A DNA stretch of 64,000 nucleotides from CAWIJK01 sp963836375 (lineage in GTDB: Bacteria; Actinomycetota; Acidimicrobiia; Acidimicrobiales; RAAP-2): NCBI GenBank assembly GCA_963836375.1, contig CAWIJK010000004.1:744001-808000 (forward strand). The letters are read 5' to 3'. Below are positions 40,401 to 47,062 of this stretch, in pieces (positions within the stretch are counted from its first letter, which is position 1; each line of letters begins with the position of its first letter). Below the pieces are notes generated by a model that made no database searches, was not told the DNA's origin, and was given only the letters and a program-made list of their open reading frames with translations. The translations under genes were made by a program, and so were the position numbers.

Positions 40401-41166
40401 GATGAACCTGGCCGAGCCGTTCACCCTCAACATGCGGCCGAGCTTCGCCAAGCTGATGGACTGCTCGTTCGACGAACGCCTCGCCGCCTACCGGGACCCG
40501 GCTTGGCGGGCCGCCGCCTGGGAGGACGTGGGCAAGGGCGGGGGCGCCCTGCCCTTCAACTGGGCCTCGGTGTCGGTGGCCGAGTCCCCCTCGCGCCCGG
40601 ACCTGGCCGGCCGGCCGGTGGTCGAGCTGGCCGAGGAGCTCGGCGTCACCCCGCTCGACGTGGTCCTGGACCTCTCGCTGGCCGACGACCTCAAGACCAG
40701 GTTCTGGTCGGTGGTGGCCAACGACGACCCCGAGGCCATCGCCTGGCTCCTGCCCCGGGACAACGTCTTGCTGGGGCTGGCCGACTCGGGGGCCCACGTC
40801 TCCCAGCTCTGCGACGCCTGCTTCGCCACCGACCTGTTGGGGCCCTGGGTGCGCGAGCGCCGGGTCATGTCGATCGAGCGGGCGGTGCACAAGCTGACGG
40901 CCGAGCCGGCCGCGGTCTACGGCCTCCACGACCGGGGGACCGTGGCGGTGGGCAAGGCGGCCGACCTGTGCGTGTTCGACCCGGCCACGGTGGCGCCGGG
41001 GCCGCTGCGGCGCCTGCACGACTTCCCGGCCGACGGGGAGCGGCTCACGGCCGACGCCCCGGTGGGCGTGACCCACACCCTGGTCAACGGGGTCCCGATC
41101 CGCCTCGACGGCCAGGCGGTCGAGGCGGGGCTCGACGCCCGGCCCGGGGTGCTGCTGCGCGGCTAA
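37435..41166 (+). CDS. MeaA/ethylmalonyl-CoA mutase-type B12 mutase, open frame continuing into a D-aminoacylase domain
   Basis: One uninterrupted 1243-codon frame. Residues 1-666 are a coenzyme-B12 acyl-CoA mutase of the MeaA/Ecm type: IAFDLPTQTGYDPD, GEVGKVGVPVAHLG, MNTSMTINA, LQGTTQNDIVKEYLSRGTY, and the cobalamin module with D544-x-H546-x-x-G549 (KPGLDGHSNG), LSILSGSH and VGGIIP. It would convert ethylmalonyl-CoA to methylsuccinyl-CoA, matching ccr and mce nearby. After TPKDF and a 40-residue linker the frame enters an amidohydrolase (see 39499). Either a true fusion, or two genes whose separating stop was lost: a TGA in the +1 frame at 39434 lies just after a G6 run (39423-39428). Start ATG with AAAGGTG upstream. 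Confidence 0.8.
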   Translation: MADDPAGRPERAKPWMMRTYSGHSSARASNELYRTNLAKGQTGLSIAFDLPTQTGYDPDAPEAAGEVGKVGVPVAHLGHIEQLLDGIPVAEMNTSMTINAPAAWLLGLYIANAQDNGVDPVTLQGTTQNDIVKEYLSRGTYIFPPGPSLRLTVDTIAYTVRHVPRWNPVNVCSYHLQEAGATPTQELAYALATAIGILDGVRRSGKVAEDELPQVVGRISFFVNAGVRFVEETCKMRAFTAMWSRICRERYGVTDEKLSRFRYGVQVNSLGLTEQQPENNVPRIVLETLGVTLSADARARAIQLPTWNEALGLPRPWDQQWSLRIQQILAFESDLLEYGDIFEGSTVIEAKTRELEEAAQAELDDVLALGGAFEAIDELKLRLVRSQSERVRRIEAAEQMVVGVNCFTETAPSPLTADENAESILKVDPTVEAELQADVAAWRARRDAAAVERALDDLRSVAADEGPGANIMVPTIALAHAGGTTGEWAGVLREVFGEYRAPTGVAGGVGHRGAELAAVVARTRSLAAATGGPPRLLVAKPGLDGHSNGAEQIAVAARDAGFEVVYQGIRLTPSQIVAAARDEDVDIVGLSILSGSHLELVPEVLDRLRAAGVDAAVVVGGIIPDDDAEVLVGKGVAAVYTPKDFEFDHIMADLVGLGRTAAPGGRLSGRPVRGRSIRDDGGDTEEAPVDADIVIRGGTLVDGTGAPGRPADVAVTGDRIVGLGDGLTGRRELDATGQVVAPGFIDIHTHYDAQVFWDPRLTPSSFHGVTTVIAGNCGFSIAPIRPDGVELLARTLQHVEDMSFDTLAAGVPWSEFETFPQYLDAIGRRGVSLNYGCYVGHTAVRLYVMGDDAYERPATDDELARMQGVVAEAMAGGAAGFASSASPTHNGDHGRPVPSRVSDLVELRALVEPLRRAGRGVIALLPGGEIPLSDVFALQREVGRPITWTALLTVKGYPWHEKVIADNDAARAEGIEVWPQVSCRPLVFQMNLAEPFTLNMRPSFAKLMDCSFDERLAAYRDPAWRAAAWEDVGKGGGALPFNWASVSVAESPSRPDLAGRPVVELAEELGVTPLDVVLDLSLADDLKTRFWSVVANDDPEAIAWLLPRDNVLLGLADSGAHVSQLCDACFATDLLGPWVRERRVMSIERAVHKLTAEPAAVYGLHDRGTVAVGKAADLCVFDPATVAPGPLRRLHDFPADGERLTADAPVGVTHTLVNGVPIRLDGQAVEAGLDARPGVLLRG
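39499..41166 (+). CDS. N-acyl-D-amino-acid deacylase-type amidohydrolase (probable separate start)
   Basis: 555 residues from an internal GTG with GAGGAGG 5 nt upstream (39487-39493), the strongest ribosome-binding site in the region. It starts like a complete family member (DADIVIRGGTLVDGTGAPG). Metal site: H60-x-H62 in PGFIDIHTHYDAQ; further GNCGFSIAP, WQ/PQVSCRPL and NVLLGLADSGAHVSQLCDACFATDLLG. This group (D-aminoacylase-like) removes acyl groups from D-amino acids or cleaves related amides; the substrate here is unknown and has no obvious link to the mutase. It may be made alone, as part of the fusion, or both. Confidence 0.82.
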   Translation: MDADIVIRGGTLVDGTGAPGRPADVAVTGDRIVGLGDGLTGRRELDATGQVVAPGFIDIHTHYDAQVFWDPRLTPSSFHGVTTVIAGNCGFSIAPIRPDGVELLARTLQHVEDMSFDTLAAGVPWSEFETFPQYLDAIGRRGVSLNYGCYVGHTAVRLYVMGDDAYERPATDDELARMQGVVAEAMAGGAAGFASSASPTHNGDHGRPVPSRVSDLVELRALVEPLRRAGRGVIALLPGGEIPLSDVFALQREVGRPITWTALLTVKGYPWHEKVIADNDAARAEGIEVWPQVSCRPLVFQMNLAEPFTLNMRPSFAKLMDCSFDERLAAYRDPAWRAAAWEDVGKGGGALPFNWASVSVAESPSRPDLAGRPVVELAEELGVTPLDVVLDLSLADDLKTRFWSVVANDDPEAIAWLLPRDNVLLGLADSGAHVSQLCDACFATDLLGPWVRERRVMSIERAVHKLTAEPAAVYGLHDRGTVAVGKAADLCVFDPATVAPGPLRRLHDFPADGERLTADAPVGVTHTLVNGVPIRLDGQAVEAGLDARPGVLLRG

Positions 41167-41182
41167 GGTCCCCCGGCCCGCT

Positions 41183-41614
41183 CTAGGACGGCGCGGGGCC
41201 GCCGCACCCCCCGGCGACCGGTGCGGCGGCCATCTCGGGGCGGAGCCGGCGGGCCACCATCGAGAGCAGCCGGGGGTCGACCGCCTGGGCCCGCTGGGCG
41301 GCGATGGCGTGGACCATGAGGCGGACGCCGGGGTCGGGGCCGGGGGCCGTCGCCCCCGCCGAGAGGGCCCGGGCGATGGTAGCCAGGGCGTCGCCGAACC
41401 AGCCCAGCCCGAACTGGGCCTGGGCCACGTCGACCAGGAAGCCTGACCGGGCGCCGGGGGCCAGCCGGCGGCCGTCGACGCCGAGCGCGGCACCGATGGC
41501 CCGCTCGTACTCGCCCGCCGCCAGCAGGGCGCGCACCCGGTCGGCCCGGCGCTGGTCCACCCCTCTGGCCGGGGTCGTCGGGTCCGTCACTGCGTCCGCT
41601 CCACGAGGCACCAT
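41183..41614 (-). CDS. Small helical protein of unknown function
   Basis: 143 residues. Helical, TPR-like content: RADRVRALLAAGEYERAIGAALG, then FLVDVAQAQFGLGWFGDALATIARAL. No recognised family. ATG at 41614 has AGGAG 5 nt upstream; longer in-frame starts lack such support. It follows the PccB/AccE-like genes on the same strand by 107 bp and faces the amidohydrolase convergently (16 bp). Confidence 0.6.
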   Translation of the reverse strand: MVPRGADAVTDPTTPARGVDQRRADRVRALLAAGEYERAIGAALGVDGRRLAPGARSGFLVDVAQAQFGLGWFGDALATIARALSAGATAPGPDPGVRLMVHAIAAQRAQAVDPRLLSMVARRLRPEMAAAPVAGGCGGPAPS

Positions 41615-41721
41615 CACCGCTCCTGTCTCCGGGGACCGGCCGGGCGGCCGGTCCGTCGTCCCAGGAGAGAACGGGCCGGCCCGCGGCCCGGTTCGCACCG
41701 GGTGCGGGCGGGTCGGTCGAC

Positions 41722-41922
41722 TCAGGGGCGGCCTCGGCGCATCGGGACGGGCTTGGACCACCAGCGGCCCGAGAAGCGCCAGACCAGGTGGGTCGGATCG
41801 GCGGCGGGGTCGACGGCGGCCGGCCGGGGCCAGGCCTGGTCGACGGCGGCGCTGATGACGGCCAGCACGATCGGGTCGGGGGCGGGGCGGGGCGCCAGCC
41901 CGGCGGGGTCGGCGGCGCTCAC
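41722..41922 (-). CDS. Small accessory subunit of acyl-CoA carboxylase (epsilon-like)
   Basis: 66 residues. The GTG start overlaps the pccB stop by 4 bp (GTGA), so synthesis is coupled to the carboxyltransferase. Features: a DPIVLAVISAAVDQAW helix, resembling the IxAAI segment of small decarboxylase/carboxylase linker subunits, and a WRFSGRWWSKP end, like the Trp/Arg-rich terminus of actinobacterial AccE/PccE. Such subunits stabilise the alpha-beta complex. Assignment rests on position and short motifs. Confidence 0.65.
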   Translation of the reverse strand: MSAADPAGLAPRPAPDPIVLAVISAAVDQAWPRPAAVDPAADPTHLVWRFSGRWWSKPVPMRRGRP

Positions 41923-43475
41923 AGGGGAACGTTCCCGTGCTTTCGCCGGGGCAGCTCCTCGCGTTTGGAGGCCAGGATCCCGAGAGCCTGGGCCAGGACC
42001 CGGCGGGTGTCGGCCGGGTCGATCACGTCGTCGACGTAGCCGCGTTCGGCCGCCACGTAGGGGTTGGCGTAGCGCTCGGTGTACTCGTCGACCAGCTCGG
42101 CCCGCCGCTCCTCGGGGTCGTCGGCCTCGGCCAGCTCGCGGCGGTAGACGATCTCGACGGCCCCCCGGGGGCCCATGACGGCCAGCTCGGCCGACGGCCA
42201 GGCGTAGGCCAGGTCGGCCCCGATCGACTTGGAGTTCATGACCACGTAGGCGCCGCCATAGGCCTTGCGGGTGATGATCTGGATCCTCGGCACCGTCGCC
42301 TCGCAGTAGGCGTAGAGGAGCTTGGCCCCGTGGCGGATGATCCCGCCGTACTCCTGGTCGGTGCCCGGCATGAACCCGGGCACGTCGACGAAGGTCACCA
42401 GCGGGACGTTGAAGGCGTCGCAGGTCCGCACGAAGCGGGCCGCCTTCTCCGACGAGTCGATGTCGAGCACCCCGGCCAGGACCGCCGGCTGGTTGCCCAC
42501 GATCCCGACGACCCGCCCGTCGATGCGGGCGAAGCCGCAGGTGATCGACATGGCCCAGTGGGAGTGGATCTCGAGGTAGTCACCGTCGTCGACCACCGCG
42601 GTGATGACCTTTTTCATGTCGTAGGGCTGGTTGGGCGAGGTCGGCATCAGATCGACCAGCTCGGGCGAGCGCCGGTCGGGATCGTCGCCCGAGACGACCG
42701 GCGGCGGCTCCTCGAGGTTGTTCGAGGGGAGGAACGACAGCAGGTAACGCACGTCGTCCAGACAGGCCTTCTCGTCGGGCGACACGAAGGTGGCGACGCC
42801 GGACTTGGTGGCGTGGCTCATTGCCCCGCCCAGCTCCTCGAGGGTCACGTCCTCGCCGGTGACCGTCTTCACCACGTCGGGCCCGGTGATGAACATGTGC
42901 GAGGTCCCCTGGACCATGAAGATGAAGTCGGTCATGGCCGGCGAGTAGACGGCACCGCCGGCGCAGGGGCCGAGGATCACGCTGATCTGGGGGATGACCC
43001 CTGACGCCGTGACGTTGCGGTGGAAGATGCCGCCGTAGGAGTGGAGCGAGACGACCCCTTCTTGGATCCGGGCCCCGGCCCCGTCGTTGAGCCCGATCAT
43101 GGGCACCCCGGTGGAGGCGGCCAGGTCCATCACCTTGTGGATCTTCTCGGCGAAGACCTCGCCCAGGGCCCCGCCGAACACGGTGAAGTCCTGGGAGAAC
43201 ACGCAGACCCGGCGGCCGTCGATGGTGCCGAAGCCGGTCACCACCCCGTCGGTGTAGGGCCGGTTGTCCTCGAGCCCCATCCCGTGGGCCCGGTGCCGGG
43301 CCAGCATGTCGAGCTCTTGGAACGACCCCTCGTCGAGCAGGTAGTCGAGCCGCTCCCGGGCGGTCATCTTGCCCTTCTCGTGGTGCTTCTCGACCGCCTT
43401 GGGGCTCCCGGCGTGGAGCGCCTGCTCCTTGCGGACGGCCAGGTCCTCCAGCCGGTCGGACATCGTGTGCTCCAT
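41919..43475 (-). CDS. pccB: Propionyl-CoA carboxylase beta (carboxyltransferase) subunit
   Basis: 518 residues. It transfers carboxyl from biotin to propionyl-CoA, or to acetyl-CoA. Two crotonase-fold halves: GMGLEDNRPYTDGVVTGFGTIDGR with the acyl-CoA oxyanion GGAVYSPAMTDF, and a C-terminal biotin site with FVDVPGFMPGTDQEYGGIIRHG and KAYGGAYVVMNSK. The Asp of VPGFMPGTDQE region is typical of propionyl-preferring enzymes. ATG at 43475; TAGCCT (43489-43484) ends 8 nt before it. No biotin-carrying alpha subunit is in the window. Confidence 0.95.
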   Translation of the reverse strand: MEHTMSDRLEDLAVRKEQALHAGSPKAVEKHHEKGKMTARERLDYLLDEGSFQELDMLARHRAHGMGLEDNRPYTDGVVTGFGTIDGRRVCVFSQDFTVFGGALGEVFAEKIHKVMDLAASTGVPMIGLNDGAGARIQEGVVSLHSYGGIFHRNVTASGVIPQISVILGPCAGGAVYSPAMTDFIFMVQGTSHMFITGPDVVKTVTGEDVTLEELGGAMSHATKSGVATFVSPDEKACLDDVRYLLSFLPSNNLEEPPPVVSGDDPDRRSPELVDLMPTSPNQPYDMKKVITAVVDDGDYLEIHSHWAMSITCGFARIDGRVVGIVGNQPAVLAGVLDIDSSEKAARFVRTCDAFNVPLVTFVDVPGFMPGTDQEYGGIIRHGAKLLYAYCEATVPRIQIITRKAYGGAYVVMNSKSIGADLAYAWPSAELAVMGPRGAVEIVYRRELAEADDPEERRAELVDEYTERYANPYVAAERGYVDDVIDPADTRRVLAQALGILASKREELPRRKHGNVPL

Positions 43476-43586
43476 GGGGCCCGAGGCTACCGGGGCCGCC
43501 GGAGCGACCCCGAATCCGCACCCGGCGGCGTCACCGGGCGGCCGTGCCCCGGACCGGAGGGCCCGGCCTCCGGGGCCCGGCCGCCG

Positions 43587-44963
43587 TCAGGACGCCGGGG
43601 CGGCCGCCAGGCCGCGGGGGGTGAGCCAGAAGAACTTGCCGCCCGCTTTCACCCCGACCACCGACGGCTGGTTCGCCGGGTGCCCGGCGACCGCCCGGCC
43701 CGACGCCGTGCACCCGAAGTACTGGTTGGACCCGGTCATGGTGTTGGTCCCCTCGTAGCTCGGGATCCCGGCCACCTTGATCTCGGGGGACGTGGAGCAC
43801 CACAGGACGCTGCCGGCGGCCACCGCCGCTGTCGTCCCGCTCGACACGTCGAGCAGGCGGGGGACGCCGCGCTGGCGGATCACGATGTGCTGGGCGTCGG
43901 CGATGGGCAGCGGGTTGACCTCCAGCAAAGACAGCCCCGCCTGGTCGGACTGGGTCCACAGCACCTTGCCGGTCTGGAGATTGAACCCCGAGAGCGAGGC
44001 GCGCAGGCCGCCGAACATCACCGCCGGATTGGAGCTCTTGACCACCGCACCGCTCAACCGGCACAGGACCGGTGGGCTGAGGAACTCGAGGGCACCAACG
44101 CAGTTGTAGGTCCCCGGTGTGGTCCACGCCGGGTCCCCGGTGGCGATGGAGAACCCGGTTGTCGTGCCGCTGACGAAGGTGCTCGTCGCGTTGGTCGCAT
44201 TGGCGAAACTGCCCACGTTGAGCGGGCCGTGCGGGTCGGCTGCCCAACCGTTGTCCGGGTCGTTGTTGACCGGGCCGAAGATCGAGGCCGTCGGCTTGCT
44301 CCACAGCTCCTGTCCGGCACTCCCGATCTGGAGCACGGTGGGCGTGGTGGCGGAGGTCTCGTAGAGGTTCTTGGCCAGGGCCCGGATGGGGCCGGCGATG
44401 GTGCGGAGCAACGATCCGTTGGCCGCGTTGACCTCGATCAGCCCCTGCACGCTGGCGGACTGCCACCCGAGGCAGAAGGTGCCCGACGATGCGCACGCCG
44501 CCGGGACGTCGCTGGTCGTCCCCTGCTCCTTGTAGGTCCACACGACCTGCCCGGTCGAGATGTTGACCCCCTGGATGCGCACGTTGCCCGACGACGGGTT
44601 GCCGACCGGGGCGAGGTCGATGGCGATGTTGCCGATGGCGGTCGGCGTGAAGGACTCGCCGGCCGCCAGGTCCGACGCTGAATACGGTTGCTGCCAGGCC
44701 ACCCGCTGGGTGGCCGGGTTGATGGCACTCAGCTGGAGGTAGCCCGACGTCGCGACGTTGACGACCAGGACACGCCCGTTGGCGGCCACCGGCCCGGCCA
44801 GCACCCGCAGCGAGCCCATGGGGACACCCGGCTGGGCCGCCCCGGCGGCGGGGACCACCACCAGCGCGGTGGCCGTGGACAGGCCGAGGGCGAGGCCGAG
44901 CGCCCGCCACCGCCCTGGGCCCGATCGGCGCGGACGCGGCATCGCAACGGGTCGTGCAGGCAC
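43587..44963 (-). CDS. Secreted beta-propeller (PQQ-like repeat) protein
   Basis: 458 residues. N-terminal signal peptide (basic RPRRSGPGRWR, hydrophobic ALGLALGLSTATALVVV, cleavage after AGAA). Then repeated beta-blades, each with an ATQRVAWQQPY, TGQVVWTYKEQG or TGKVLWTQSDQAG motif typical of PQQ-like/quinoprotein propellers. Six cysteines may form disulfides. No catalytic signature; scaffold or sensor likely. GTG at 44963 (GGGGG upstream) or ATG at 44942. It sits between mce and pccB but is unlikely to belong to their pathway. Confidence 0.72.
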   Translation of the reverse strand: MPARPVAMPRPRRSGPGRWRALGLALGLSTATALVVVPAAGAAQPGVPMGSLRVLAGPVAANGRVLVVNVATSGYLQLSAINPATQRVAWQQPYSASDLAAGESFTPTAIGNIAIDLAPVGNPSSGNVRIQGVNISTGQVVWTYKEQGTTSDVPAACASSGTFCLGWQSASVQGLIEVNAANGSLLRTIAGPIRALAKNLYETSATTPTVLQIGSAGQELWSKPTASIFGPVNNDPDNGWAADPHGPLNVGSFANATNATSTFVSGTTTGFSIATGDPAWTTPGTYNCVGALEFLSPPVLCRLSGAVVKSSNPAVMFGGLRASLSGFNLQTGKVLWTQSDQAGLSLLEVNPLPIADAQHIVIRQRGVPRLLDVSSGTTAAVAAGSVLWCSTSPEIKVAGIPSYEGTNTMTGSNQYFGCTASGRAVAGHPANQPSVVGVKAGGKFFWLTPRGLAAAPAS

Positions 44964-45190
44964 TTGTGGATCCCCCTCGGTTCGGTCGCTGGCTCAACTG
45001 GGAGGCGGCGTCCGCCGACCTGGCGGGGACCTCGCAACCCGCCGGGAAGATAGCACCGGGCAACGGACCCGATGGTGAGGCCGCCGGCCCCTCGGCGAGC
45101 GACCGGCAACGGACCGTCGCCGCCTCGCCCCGGACTCGGGTCAGCACCCGGCGGGGCGCCCGACCTCGAGCGCCCCGACGCCCGGGACCG

Positions 45191-45619
45191 CTACTCCTGG
45201 ACCAGTTCGATCAGGGTCCCGAACGAGGTCTTGGGATGGACGAAGGCCACCGTGGTCCCGCGCGACCCGGGCCGGGGGGCCTCGTCGATGACCCGGCCTC
45301 CGGCGTCCTTGACCGCCCGGAGGGCCGCCGCGCAGTCGGCCACCCGGTAGCCGACGTGGTGCAGGCCCTCCCCCTTAGCCGCCAGGTACTTGGCCACCGG
45401 CGAGTCGTCCCGGGTCGGGGTGAGGAGCTGGATGTAGGAGTCGGCCACCGCCACCAGGGCCTCTTCCACTCCGTCGGAGTCCACCCGCTCGCGGTGGGCG
45501 ACGGTGGCCCCGAACACCTCGGCGTACCAGGCGACGGCGGCGTCGAGGTCGTTGACGGCGATGGCCACGTGGTCGATCTCGGTCAACAGGCCGGCCGGGC
45601 CCACGCCGGTGGCGCTCAC
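45191..45619 (-). CDS. mce: Methylmalonyl-/ethylmalonyl-CoA epimerase
   Basis: 142 residues, a vicinal-oxygen-chelate fold. Metal ligands H17 (EIDHVAIAV), H87 (GEGLHHVGYRV) and E138 (LIELVQE). It equilibrates the epimers of methylmalonyl-CoA and, in ethylmalonyl-CoA pathway organisms, ethylmalonyl-CoA. Its GTG start overlaps the ccr stop by 4 bp (GTGA), which ties it to the Ccr product. Confidence 0.94.
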   Translation of the reverse strand: MSATGVGPAGLLTEIDHVAIAVNDLDAAVAWYAEVFGATVAHRERVDSDGVEEALVAVADSYIQLLTPTRDDSPVAKYLAAKGEGLHHVGYRVADCAAALRAVKDAGGRVIDEAPRPGSRGTTVAFVHPKTSFGTLIELVQE

Positions 45620-46956
45620 GCCCCGTGCCTCCGGAACACGGTGAGCCGGTCCTCGCCGATGCGGGCCCGCAGCTCGGGGTCGTCAATCCCGAGCCCTTCG
45701 GACGGGGCCAGGCAGAGCACCCCGATCTTGCCCTCGTGCAGGTTCTTGTGGACCTGGTACGCCGCCTCGCCCACCTCGGTCAGCGGGTAGACGGCCGACA
45801 GCGGCGGGACGATCTTGCCCTCGCAGACCAGCCGGTTGGCGTCCCAGGCTTCGCGGTAGTTGGCGAAGTGCGAGCCCTTGATCGTCTTGAGCTTCATCCA
45901 CAGGTGGCGGTTGTCGTACTCGATCATGTAGCCCGACGTGGCCGCGCAGGTGACGATCGTCCCGGCCCGCTTGCAGGCGAAGACCGAGGCCCCCATGGTC
46001 TGGCGGCCCGGGTGCTCGAACACGATGTCGGGGTCGTCGCCGACCAGCTTGCGGATGTCCTTGCCGAAGCGGCGCCATTCCGACTCGTCCTGAGTGTGCT
46101 CGTCGCGCCAGAACCGGTAGCCCTCGGCCTTGCGGTCGATCACCGCCTCCACCCCGAGGTCGTGGAGGAGGTCCACCTTCTCGGGCGAGGAGACCACGCC
46201 CACCGGGACGGCCCCGCCGTTCAGCACGTACTGGACGGCGAAGCTCCCGAGCCCGCCGCTCGCCCCCCACACGAGCACCTTGTCGCCCTGGGTGACCGGC
46301 GCCCCGTTGTGCGAGACCAGCATCCGGTAGGCCGTCGAGTTGCACAGGGCGTTGACCGCCGCCTCCTCCCAGCTCAGGTGGGCCGGCTTGGGCATCAGCT
46401 GGTTGGCCTTGACCACGGCGATGTCGGCCAGGCCGCCGAAGTTCGTCTCGAAGCCCCAGATGCGCTCGTTGGCCGCCAGCATCGAGTCGTCGTGGGACGA
46501 CGGGTCCTGGTCGTCGACGTAATTGCAGTGGAGGGTGACCTTGTCGCCGGGCTTCCAGTTGCGCACCAGCGAGCCCGTCCGCAGCACCACCCCGGCGCCG
46601 TCGGACCCGACCACGTGGTAGTCGAGGGCGTGGCGGGCGCCCCAGCGGCTCTCCTTGCCCAGGCGGTCGAGGAACCCGAACGTGGGCAGCGGCTCGAAGA
46701 TCGAGGTCCAGACGGTGTTGAAGTTGATGGCCGAGGCCAACACGGCCACGTAGGCCTCGTCGGGGGCCAGTTCGGGCAGCGGCACCTCACCCACGTGGAG
46801 GGACTTGCGGGGGTCTTTGTCGGCCGAGTCCACCCCCTCGAACATGGCGATCTCGTCGCGGCGGACGAAGGCGGCCCGGTAGGTCTCGGGGAGGGGCAGT
46901 TCGGCCAGCTCAGCCCCGCCGGCCCCGGCCACCACGGCGTCAAGGATCTCGCTCAT
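45616..46956 (-). CDS. ccrA: Crotonyl-CoA carboxylase/reductase
   Basis: 446 residues. It reductively carboxylates crotonyl-CoA to ethylmalonyl-CoA with NADPH, the defining step of the ethylmalonyl-CoA pathway. MDR-family signature: NFNTVWTSIFEPLPTF, RHALDYHVVGSDGAGVV, HCNYVDDQDPSSHDDSMLAANERIWG, the nucleotide loop WGASGGLGSFA and FEHPGRQTMGASVFACKRAGTIV. The long ICGFETN-type insert distinguishes Ccr from plain enoyl reductases. ATG at 46956, with TATCGT (46970-46965) ending 8 nt before it. Divergent from the thiolase. Confidence 0.96.
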   Translation of the reverse strand: MSEILDAVVAGAGGAELAELPLPETYRAAFVRRDEIAMFEGVDSADKDPRKSLHVGEVPLPELAPDEAYVAVLASAINFNTVWTSIFEPLPTFGFLDRLGKESRWGARHALDYHVVGSDGAGVVLRTGSLVRNWKPGDKVTLHCNYVDDQDPSSHDDSMLAANERIWGFETNFGGLADIAVVKANQLMPKPAHLSWEEAAVNALCNSTAYRMLVSHNGAPVTQGDKVLVWGASGGLGSFAVQYVLNGGAVPVGVVSSPEKVDLLHDLGVEAVIDRKAEGYRFWRDEHTQDESEWRRFGKDIRKLVGDDPDIVFEHPGRQTMGASVFACKRAGTIVTCAATSGYMIEYDNRHLWMKLKTIKGSHFANYREAWDANRLVCEGKIVPPLSAVYPLTEVGEAAYQVHKNLHEGKIGVLCLAPSEGLGIDDPELRARIGEDRLTVFRRHGA

Positions 46957-46980
46957 GGGCACCGACGATAGTGGAAGCCG

Positions 46981-46986
46981 TACAAT
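46981..46986 (+). promoter_or_regulatory. TACAAT -10 element for the thiolase gene
   Basis: TACAATGGC on the plus strand, 77 bp before the thiolase ATG. The thiolase itself has a GGAGG ribosome-binding site, so it is a leadered mRNA. The same core occurs at 12097 (minus) and 53910. No clear -35. Confidence 0.4.
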
Positions 46987-46989
46987 GGC

Positions 46990-47003
46990 TAACCGGCCGG
47001 TAA
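46990..47003. promoter_or_regulatory. 14-bp near-palindrome in the ccr/thiolase divergent promoter
   Basis: TAACCGGCCGGTAA (one mismatched pair). It fits TNACCNNNNGGTAA, shared with the perfect palindrome at 36441. It lies just downstream of the thiolase TACAAT and about 20 bp upstream of the ccr -10, so one regulator could control both transcripts. Confidence 0.45.
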
Positions 47004-47062
47004 CCAGGCCGTCCGCACGCAGCCCGGCGCCCTGAACAGGGCGGATACTCGGAGGTCACCAC

